A stretch of 64,000 bases of DNA from Pectobacterium punjabense (lineage in GTDB: Bacteria > Pseudomonadota > Gammaproteobacteria > Enterobacterales > Enterobacteriaceae): contig NZ_CP038498.1 of the NCBI RefSeq assembly GCF_012427845.1, positions 124,001-188,000 on the forward strand, written 5' to 3'. The translations under genes and the position numbers were made by a program. Below, one piece after another: positions 57,612-64,000 of the stretch. Within the stretch, counting starts at the first letter, position 1. Each line of letters starts with the position of its first letter. Under the pieces are notes generated by a model. The model was not told where the DNA came from. It searched no databases and saw nothing but the letters and a program-made list of their open reading frames with translations.

Positions 57612-60047
57612 ATGAGTGCATTAGGAGTAGCGCCATCGGTAACAGGCCGACAACTGCATAAGTTTGGCGGAAGCAGTCTGGCCGATGTGAAGTGTTACCT
57701 GCGCGTAGCCGGTATTATGGCGGAATATAGCCATCCCGGAGATTTGATGGTGGTGTCTGCCGCAGGCAGTACCACAAACCAGCTGATTAGCTGGTTGAAA
57801 CTGAGCCAGAGCGATCGTCTGTCGGCGCATCAGGTTCAGCAGGCATTACGTCGCTATCACAGTGAACTGATTGCCGGGCTTTTGCCTGTGCAAGAAGCAG
57901 AGGCATTGACTGCCCAGTTTATTCGCGATCTGGAGCGTTTGGCTGCGCTGCTGGATGGCAAGATTACGGATGCTGTCTACGCCGAGGTGGTTGGGCACGG
58001 TGAAATCTGGTCAGCTCGCCTGATGTCGGCCGTGTTGAATCATCGAGATATGAAAGCCGCGTGGCTGGATGCACGTGATTTTCTCTGCGCGGAACGTGCC
58101 GCGCAGCCGCAGGTGGATGAGGGGCGCTCCTGGCCGCTGTTGCAGCAATATCTGACGCAACACGCAGGTCAGCGTTTAGTGGTAACCGGTTTTATCTGCC
58201 GCAATGACGCGGGTGAAACGGTACTGCTGGGGCGTAACGGGAGTGACTACTCCGCGACGCAAATCGGTGCGCTGGCTGGGGTTGAACGTGTCACCATCTG
58301 GAGCGATGTCGCTGGGGTTTATAGTGCTGACCCGCGCAAAGTAAAAGATGCTTGTTTGCTGCCACTGCTGCGGTTGGATGAAGCCAGCGAACTGGCACGT
58401 CTGGCAGCGCCCGTGCTGCATACGCGTACGTTACAGCCCGTTTCCGGCAGTGATATCGACCTGCAACTGCGTTGCAGCTATCAGCCTGAACAAGGGTCGA
58501 CGCGTATCGAACGTGTGCTGGCCTCAGGTACGGGTGCCAAAATTGTCACCAGTCATGATGATGTGTGCCTGATTGAAGTTCAGGTGCCTTCCGAACACGA
58601 TTTCGTGCTGCTGCAAAAAGAGGTCGAACAGCTTCTGAACCGTGCGCAGTTGAAACCGCTGGCCATTGGCGCCCATCAGGATCGCAGCCTGCTGCAACTG
58701 TGCTACACCTCCGAAGTGGTGGAGAGCGCATTACAGTTGCTGACACAGGCCAACCTGCCAGTGGAGCTCAGCGAGCGTGATGGGTTAGCGATGGTGGCGA
58801 TGGTCGGGGCGGGCGTAGGCAAAAACCCGCTGCACAGCCACCGTTTCTATCAGCAGTTGAAAGATCAGCCGATTGAATTTGTTCGCCAGGCCGATGATGG
58901 CATCAGTCTGGTTGCTGTTCTGCGCGTGGGTCCGACGGAGCATTTGATTCGCGGCTTGCACCATTCGCTGTTCCGCGCCGAAAAACGCATTGGTCTGGTG
59001 CTGTTCGGTAAAGGAAATATTGGTTCACGTTGGCTGGAGCTGTTTGCACGTGAGCAGAGCAACCTTTCCGCCCGTACCGGCTTTGAGTTTGTACTGGCTG
59101 GCGTGGTAGACAGTACGCGCAGTCTCTTGAACTATGACGGGCTGGATGCCAGCCGCGCATTGGCTTTCTTCGAAAGTGAAGCGCAAGAGCGGGATGGTGA
59201 AGATCTGTTCCTGTGGATGCGTGCGCACCCCTTTGATGATTTGGTCGTATTGGATGTGACAGCCAGTGAGTCGGTCGCCGATCTGTATCTGGATTTCGCC
59301 AGCTACGGCTTCCATGTCATCAGCGCCAACAAACTGGCGGGAGCATCTGGCGGCAATAACTATCGCCAGATTCGTGATGCCTTCGCTAAAACGGATCGCC
59401 ACTGGTTGTATAACGCGACGGTGGGCGCAGGTTTGCCGGTCAACTTTGCTGTACGCGATTTACGGGAAAGTGGTGACAGTATTCTGGCGATAAGCGGGAT
59501 TTTCTCCGGCACGCTTTCCTGGCTGTTTTTGCAGTTCGATGGCACCGTACCGTTCACCGATCTGGTCGATCAGGCGTGTCAGCAAGGGTTGACGGAGCCC
59601 GATCCGCGCGTTGACCTGTCTGGTCAGGACGTCATGCGTAAGCTGGTGATTCTGGCGCGTGAGGCGGGATATGATATCGAGCCTAGCCAGGTTCGGGTTG
59701 AGTCGCTGGTGCCGCCGGGCTGTGAACAGGGATCTGTCGATTATTTCTTCGAAAACGGCGATTCGCTGAACGAACAGATGTTGCAACGTCTGGAAGCCGC
59801 ACAGGAAATGGGCTTGGTTCTGCGTCACGTCGCACGCTTCGATAGCAACGGCAAAGCGCGCGTTGGCGTTGAAGCTGTTCGTCCCGATCATCCTTTGGCT
59901 TCTCTGTTGCCGGGTGACAACGTGTTTGCGATTGAAAGCCGTTGGTATCGGGATAACCCGCTGGTTATCCGTGGTCCGGGGGCGGGACGTGATGTCACGG
60001 CAGGCGCGCTTCAATCTGACCTCAGTCGTTTGGCACAGTTGTTGTAG
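57612..60047 (+). CDS. metL: bifunctional aspartokinase II / homoserine dehydrogenase II
   Basis: An 811-residue fusion enzyme. Aspartokinase domain (about 15-290) starts KFGGSSLADVKCYLRVA and has the GRNGSDYSATQIGALAGVERVTIWSDVAGVYSADPRKV region. An ACT-like linker follows (about 300-450), then a homoserine dehydrogenase domain (about 460-811) with GKGNIGSRWLELF and NATVGAGLPV. It starts 2 nt after metB (TAAGAATG), so the operon is metBL. Confidence 0.96.
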   Translation: MSALGVAPSVTGRQLHKFGGSSLADVKCYLRVAGIMAEYSHPGDLMVVSAAGSTTNQLISWLKLSQSDRLSAHQVQQALRRYHSELIAGLLPVQEAEALTAQFIRDLERLAALLDGKITDAVYAEVVGHGEIWSARLMSAVLNHRDMKAAWLDARDFLCAERAAQPQVDEGRSWPLLQQYLTQHAGQRLVVTGFICRNDAGETVLLGRNGSDYSATQIGALAGVERVTIWSDVAGVYSADPRKVKDACLLPLLRLDEASELARLAAPVLHTRTLQPVSGSDIDLQLRCSYQPEQGSTRIERVLASGTGAKIVTSHDDVCLIEVQVPSEHDFVLLQKEVEQLLNRAQLKPLAIGAHQDRSLLQLCYTSEVVESALQLLTQANLPVELSERDGLAMVAMVGAGVGKNPLHSHRFYQQLKDQPIEFVRQADDGISLVAVLRVGPTEHLIRGLHHSLFRAEKRIGLVLFGKGNIGSRWLELFAREQSNLSARTGFEFVLAGVVDSTRSLLNYDGLDASRALAFFESEAQERDGEDLFLWMRAHPFDDLVVLDVTASESVADLYLDFASYGFHVISANKLAGASGGNNYRQIRDAFAKTDRHWLYNATVGAGLPVNFAVRDLRESGDSILAISGIFSGTLSWLFLQFDGTVPFTDLVDQACQQGLTEPDPRVDLSGQDVMRKLVILAREAGYDIEPSQVRVESLVPPGCEQGSVDYFFENGDSLNEQMLQRLEAAQEMGLVLRHVARFDSNGKARVGVEAVRPDHPLASLLPGDNVFAIESRWYRDNPLVIRGPGAGRDVTAGALQSDLSRLAQLL

Positions 60048-60076
60048 AACCTGTTGTAAGCGCGACATACCGTTGG

Positions 60077-60115
60077 CCGTCTCTTAGTCATATTTTTATG
60101 CAGACCAAGAGACGG
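60077..60115 (+). terminator. candidate terminator after metL
   Basis: CCGTCTCTT and AAGAGACGG flank a 21-nt loop, followed only by TTTCG. The long loop and short T-run make it a weak candidate. Confidence 0.4.
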
Positions 60116-60315
60116 TTTCGTGCGCCACAACCCCGCCATTTTCATGCTACCTCGTAGCAAACGCCCGAAACGGGGCGGCTCATCCTAAGCCCGCTATCTC
60201 CTCAGCATAATTTTTTACGCCGGATAGCGGCAAAACCTGCAGGGCTTTCATGTGCTTATGCATAACAGGCGTAAGAGATGGGCGTTAAAGGTATTTCCCT
60301 GTCTTCTCACCAGTC

Positions 60316-60355
60316 GTGTCATTGAAATGTCACGCTGACAACATGCCACTGACAC
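60316..60355 (+). promoter_or_regulatory. Pho box (four 11-nt units) of the second importer operon
   Basis: GTGTCAT (60316), ATGTCAC (60327), ACAACAT (60338) and CTGACAC (60349) recur at exactly 11 nt, the same layout as upstream of ugpB; the first two units are close to consensus, the third is weak. It lies 51 nt before the ATPase gene. The rest of the 60048-60406 gap holds no gene. Confidence 0.75.
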
Positions 60356-60406
60356 GAACCCACCGCACAATCTGCGCATTGTTTGTTTATCGCGGAATGC
60401 ACAGCT

Positions 60407-61573
60407 GTGCAAAAAACAACATCCTCTGCGGCAGCCCCGCACATTGTTATTGATCACCTACATGTTGGATACGGCACGACAGCCGTATTGAACGATATCC
60501 ATCTGGAGATTGCACAGGGCGAATTCGTTGCGTTACTCGGTTCGTCGGGCTGTGGCAAGACGACGTTATTACGCACGGTTGCGGGATTCTCGTCACCGCG
60601 AGCGGGGGCGATTCGCGTTAACGGGCAGGATATGACGCAAGCGCCGCCAGAGAAACGCGGAATGGCGCTGGTATTTCAGAGCTACGCGCTGTGGCCGCAT
60701 ATGACGGTGGCACAGCATATTGCCTACGGACTGCGTTTGCGCCGCGTCCCGCGTGCGGAGATTGCCAGCCGTGTGGCGGAACTGGAAACCATGCTCGGTT
60801 TGACTGGCCTGAGCGCCCGTAAACCTGCGGAACTGTCCGGTGGACAGCGCCAGCGGGTTGCCTTGGGGCGCGCACTGGCGGTACGGCCCGATATTCTGCT
60901 GCTGGACGAACCGCTCTCCAATCTGGATGCCCGCATTCGCCTACAGCTGCGCGATGAGATTCGAGCGCTGCAACAGCGGCTGGGATTGACCGCGATCCAC
61001 GTGACGCACGATCGCGAAGAAGCAATGGTGATGGCGGACCGCATCGTGATTTTGAATCAGGGTCGGATCATGCAGGCGGGCAGCCCGCAAGAGGTGTATC
61101 ACCATCCTGCCAGTTCGTTTGTCGCGGCGTTTATGGGCGCGGAAAATCGGCTTGTGTTGGAAGCGCGCTATGACGGCGAGACGCTGATGATTCCCGGTGA
61201 TGCCGAGAGTCATTCGCTGGTGCCAGCGAATACGTCGCTACCGCCCGGTGCGATAGAAGCACGTTTTCGTGCGGAAGCCGCTCGCCTTTACGATGCGGCG
61301 GACGTCCCGCTTATCCAGCCCGGTATGTTGATGCGCTATGGCACGGTACAAGCACAAAGCTACCCTGGCGGATACTGGCTGCATACGATTTCCAGCGGCA
61401 CCTGGCGGATACAGGTTCATGCGTCGCACCCCTATGCCATCGGGCAGCGGGTTGCGGTGCAGATCCCTGCCGAGGCGCTATTTCTTTTCCCGCTGGCAGA
61501 AGAGACGACATCTTCGACGGCGATACCGGATACCACTTCACGTTATTCCCCGCTTCCCGGCCTGACGGCCTGA
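60407..61573 (+). CDS. ABC importer ATP-binding protein, Pho-linked, substrate unknown
   Basis: A 388-residue ATPase of the MalK/PotA group. Walker A GSSGCGKTTLL (about 46-56), Q-loop VFQSYALWPHM (about 86-96), signature [14 protein letters not shown] (about 142-155), Walker [16 protein letters not shown] and switch THDREE; an extra C-terminal regulatory domain (about 250-388) of TOBE type. GTG at 60407 is chosen over a TTG 24 nt upstream. First gene of an operon with binding protein and two permeases. Confidence 0.85.
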   Translation: MQKTTSSAAAPHIVIDHLHVGYGTTAVLNDIHLEIAQGEFVALLGSSGCGKTTLLRTVAGFSSPRAGAIRVNGQDMTQAPPEKRGMALVFQSYALWPHMTVAQHIAYGLRLRRVPRAEIASRVAELETMLGLTGLSARKPAELSGGQRQRVALGRALAVRPDILLLDEPLSNLDARIRLQLRDEIRALQQRLGLTAIHVTHDREEAMVMADRIVILNQGRIMQAGSPQEVYHHPASSFVAAFMGAENRLVLEARYDGETLMIPGDAESHSLVPANTSLPPGAIEARFRAEAARLYDAADVPLIQPGMLMRYGTVQAQSYPGGYWLHTISSGTWRIQVHASHPYAIGQRVAVQIPAEALFLFPLAEETTSSTAIPDTTSRYSPLPGLTA

Positions 61574-61595
61574 TCCTGAATTGGAGACAAATGAG

Positions 61596-62729
61596 ATGAA
61601 ACGCATTTTTGCTGCAACGCTGATGATGAGTACGCCGCTGGCGGCGGTACAGGCACAGGAATTAACAGTGTTGACGGCGGGTGACCAAAACATGGTCGAC
61701 TATGTCAATGAATATCTGGGGCCGCTGTTTGAGAAGCAGCATCCCGGCGTAAAAGTACGTGCCGTCGGCACCGGGCCGGGTGATGCGGGGTCGCAGAAGA
61801 TTCTTGAGCGTTTCAATGCACAGCAGGCCGCCGGAGCCAAAGTCTGGGACACCGATGTGGCAGTCGTGCATGAGAAATTTGTCGGCCCTATGGTGCAAAA
61901 GGGTGACTTGCTGAAATATCGCGATGATATCGCCAGCGGCAAGCTGGTCAGCATGGCCGCAGCAGATAAAGCCATGGGGACGGATGTGAAAGGCTATGTC
62001 ATGCCGATGTTCAGTAGCCAGACCGCGCTGGCCTATAACCCTGGTATGGTCGCTAACCCGCCTAAAAGCTATGACGAGATCCAGCAATGGGCAGCCGCGA
62101 ATCCGAAGATGTTTGGCTATAACGGGATTAAGGGCGGTGCATCGGGCGTCAGTTTTGTGATGGGCTGGATTTACGCTTACGGCGGTGATGCACAGAAGCT
62201 GATGAACGGACCGTTTGACGAAGCGGAAGCAAAAAAATGGCAGCCAGCGTTTGAACGCCTGAAAGCCTTTAACAAGAACGTGACGCTGACGCCGGGCAAT
62301 GCGGGCACGCTCGATATGTTGAGCCGTGGCGAAATCGCCATGGGACCGGTATGGGTCGATATGTTCTATTCCTGGAAAGCGAGTGGACAACTGCCAGACA
62401 ATTTCAAACTGCTGCTTCCTGCACCGGGTATGCCGGGACAGCCGATGCACTATGTCATCCCTGCGCAGGCACCGAATCGTGAACTGGCTAAACAGTTTGT
62501 CGAGCTGGCAACCAGCGCCAAAGTACAAGCGGAAGGAATTGTGGAGCGTTTTAACTGGTATCCAGGGATTGATGCCAAGTACGTTCAGGCCGAGCTGAAG
62601 CCCGCTGTCTGGCGGCGCCTTTTCACGGACGTAACGCCCGATGAACTGGCGAGCAAAGGCAAGACGTTCCCTATCGCGCCTTACCACACCGCGATTTTGA
62701 ACGCCTATGAGCAGGCGATGGCGAAGTAA
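61596..62729 (+). CDS. ABC importer periplasmic binding protein, Pho-linked
   Basis: A 377-residue family-1 solute-binding protein with a signal peptide (MKRIFAATLMMSTPLAAVQA). It has a two-lobed fold with YVNEYLGPLFEKQHPGVKV (about 38-56) and a GIKGGASGVSFVMGWIYAYGG loop. Second gene of the operon. Ligand not recognisable; the Pho box points to a phosphorus compound such as a phosphonate or phosphodiester, by inference only. Confidence 0.85.
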   Translation: MKRIFAATLMMSTPLAAVQAQELTVLTAGDQNMVDYVNEYLGPLFEKQHPGVKVRAVGTGPGDAGSQKILERFNAQQAAGAKVWDTDVAVVHEKFVGPMVQKGDLLKYRDDIASGKLVSMAAADKAMGTDVKGYVMPMFSSQTALAYNPGMVANPPKSYDEIQQWAAANPKMFGYNGIKGGASGVSFVMGWIYAYGGDAQKLMNGPFDEAEAKKWQPAFERLKAFNKNVTLTPGNAGTLDMLSRGEIAMGPVWVDMFYSWKASGQLPDNFKLLLPAPGMPGQPMHYVIPAQAPNRELAKQFVELATSAKVQAEGIVERFNWYPGIDAKYVQAELKPAVWRRLFTDVTPDELASKGKTFPIAPYHTAILNAYEQAMAK

Positions 62730-62730
62730 T

Positions 62731-62927
62731 TATACCCGTCATACTTCAAGCTGCTTGTGCGTTGGCCGCCCTTACTCACCCCAGTCACTTACCTGAGTAA
62801 GCTCCTGGGGACTCGTGCGGTTGCCGCGTTACAAGGCCATAAATGGGTCTTGCCCTAAAGGGTCAACGCTTCGCGTTGTTCAAAACGCCAACGTTTTGTC
62901 ATGCAACTCGAATTATTTAGGGTATAT
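62731..62927 (+). repeat. ERIC element 4, inside the Pho-linked operon
   Basis: TATACCCGTCATACTTCAAG, core CACTTACCTGAGTAAGCTCC, end CAACTCGAATTATTTAGGGT. The insert lies after the core and folds into small hairpins (CCAT/ATGG, CCCT/AGGG, AACGC/GCGTT, CAAAACG/CGTTTTG). It separates the binding-protein gene from the first permease gene and so would be transcribed with them. Confidence 0.85.
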
Positions 62928-62981
62928 ACATTTAGTACCACAGGCGCTCTGGCGGAATGAGGCCAGAGCGCGGAGACCTTC

Positions 62982-63821
62982 ATGTTGCAAGTATCCCAAT
63001 TCTCTTCCCGACTAGCGGGGATCGCGCTTGTGCTACCCGCGCTGGCGGTGGTGGCTGTCTGTTTTATCGTACCGCTGGGGCTGTCGGTTGGGGGGGCTTT
63101 CGTCAGTCAGAATGGCGTGGGCATTGATAATTTTGTCACCGCATTAACGCTCTATCTGCCTGATATCCTGTTTACTCTGCTGATTGTGAGCCTCGCGACG
63201 CTGCTGATTGGCCTGCTGTCCGTCATGATCGGCGGCTACCTGACACTGGGGGAAAACCCGCGCATGGTGGCGCTGCTGCGCTGGGTCTATCGCTGGCCGC
63301 TGTTTATCCCGTTTATCGTGACCGGGCAAATTTTACGCACGTTTCTGGCCAAGAACGGCTGGTTGAATGGGGCGCTGGATACGCTCGGCATTGTCGATAT
63401 GGCCAGCGCCAGCAATTGGTTGGACTGGCGCGGCATTGTGTTTGCTTTCGTCTGGAAACAGACGCCGTTTGTGGCGCTGTTGGTTGCGGGCGCGATGGCG
63501 TCACTGGATCGCACGATGATCGAATCTGCCCGTAACTTAGGCGCATCGCGCCTGCGTATTTTGTGTGAAATTGTGGTGCCTCAGGTTGGGCAAACGTTGC
63601 TCACTGGTCTTATTCTCTCTTTCGTCACCATGATGTCGGTACTCTCCGTGCCGATGATGATCAATGCCCAGTCGCCGACGATGCTCACCGCTAATATTGC
63701 CTTCCGCATTAACGCCTACGGCGATTATGGCGTAGCGAACGCGTTGGGAGTGATTTCGTTACTGATGACCGGCCTGTTTGCCGTGATTTATCTCCGGCTG
63801 AACATGAGGGAGAAGGCATGA
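62982..63821 (+). CDS. ABC importer permease, Pho-linked operon
   Basis: A 279-residue inner-membrane permease with six predicted helices and the EAA loop MIESARNLGASRLRILCEIVVPQ near residues 178-200 that couples to the ATPase. It starts about 55 nt after the ERIC repeat and overlaps the next gene by 4 nt (ATGA). Same operon as the genes at 60407 and 61596. Confidence 0.88.
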   Translation: MLQVSQFSSRLAGIALVLPALAVVAVCFIVPLGLSVGGAFVSQNGVGIDNFVTALTLYLPDILFTLLIVSLATLLIGLLSVMIGGYLTLGENPRMVALLRWVYRWPLFIPFIVTGQILRTFLAKNGWLNGALDTLGIVDMASASNWLDWRGIVFAFVWKQTPFVALLVAGAMASLDRTMIESARNLGASRLRILCEIVVPQVGQTLLTGLILSFVTMMSVLSVPMMINAQSPTMLTANIAFRINAYGDYGVANALGVISLLMTGLFAVIYLRLNMREKA

Positions 63822-64000
63822 AGAACGTACTGTGGTGGGTTCCGAGAATGCTGATTCTGGGGACGCTGATCTTCTTGATTTTTGGGCCATTGGCTAACCT
63901 CCTGCTGTGGTCGGTAGCGGAAAAATGGTTCTATCCTCACCTGCTGCCGAATGACTGGGGTTTTGCCTTCTGGAAGCGCGTGTTTTCGCCGCGTGGTGTG
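63818..64000 (+). CDS. second ABC permease of the Pho-linked operon, partial
   Basis: The first 61 codons are in the window: MKNVLWWVPRMLILGTLIFL and a second hydrophilic stretch with WSVAEKWFYPHLLPNDWGF, the start seen in permeases paired with the upstream one. It overlaps the preceding stop by 4 nt. The rest is beyond base 64000. Confidence 0.85.
   Translation, partial: MKNVLWWVPRMLILGTLIFLIFGPLANLLLWSVAEKWFYPHLLPNDWGFAFWKRVFSPRGV

Noticed and set aside
60120..60300. Possible small RNA in the gap after metL
   Set aside because: Only weak inverted repeats are visible; there is no promoter-terminator pair that I could support.

Overview
The window looks like a chromosomal segment of a soft-rot enterobacterium, most likely Pectobacterium. 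Its proteins closely resemble those of Escherichia coli. The order tpiA-yiiQ-yiiR-fpr-glpX-glpK-glpF-zapB-rraA-menA-hslU-hslV-ftsN-cytR-priA-rpmE-metJ-metB-metL matches the known enterobacterial block, and four ERIC repeats are present. The genus is an inference from gene content. No rRNA, tRNA, IS element, prophage or CRISPR array was seen.

Layout. 1-2.8 kb: two tandem chemoreceptors (the first cut by the window edge), each behind a possible flagellar sigma-28 promoter. 3.0-9.3 kb: an L-threonate/D-erythronate catabolic operon (ltnD-otnK-otnC-otnI-gntP) with a divergent DeoR-type regulator. 9.3-10.3 kb: a toxin-antitoxin scrap heap, with remnants of an XRE antitoxin and of a TacAT pair beside an apparently intact parDE. 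10.3-15.5 kb: Pho-box-controlled ugpBAECQ (glycerol-3-phosphate and glycerophosphodiester uptake and hydrolysis). 15.6-20.5 kb: an AEC carrier, yhhA, trmL, and a coupled pair of exported proteins of unknown function. 20.9-30.0 kb: an AT-rich chaperone-usher locus with three intact DUF1120 subunit genes, one decayed copy, chaperone, divergent usher, a last subunit and a LysR regulator. 30.1-33.0 kb: cpxA-cpxR and divergent cpxP, with the CpxQ small RNA in the cpxP 3' end. 33.5-35.5 kb: aguB-aguA (agmatine to putrescine). 35.6-52.2 kb: the conserved core block from tpiA to rpmE. 52.2-52.9 kb: hicAB. 52.9-55.7 kb: a FecCD-type ABC importer behind a Zur-like palindrome. 55.9-60.0 kb: metJ and divergent metBL with met boxes. 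60.3-64.0 kb: a second Pho-box-controlled ABC importer of unknown substrate, cut by the window end.

How the genes fit together. Two separate import operons (ugp and the one at 60.4 kb) carry four 11-nt-spaced Pho-box units each, so both probably answer phosphate starvation. ugp imports glycerol-3-phosphate, and glpF/glpK/glpX handle glycerol and gluconeogenic carbon. Cpx (envelope stress) sits next to a fimbrial assembly locus, whose misfolded subunits are a classic Cpx stimulus. Methionine synthesis is governed by MetJ encoded in the same divergent pair.

The most unusual material is the subunit array, where tandem copies share near-identical ends but differ in the middle and one spacer holds a fossil of the chaperone gene start. 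Also notable are the toxin-antitoxin junk at 9.4-9.75 kb, the four ERIC repeats whose inserts keep a small-hairpin architecture despite different sequence, and the Pho- and Zur-linked importers of unknown substrate.
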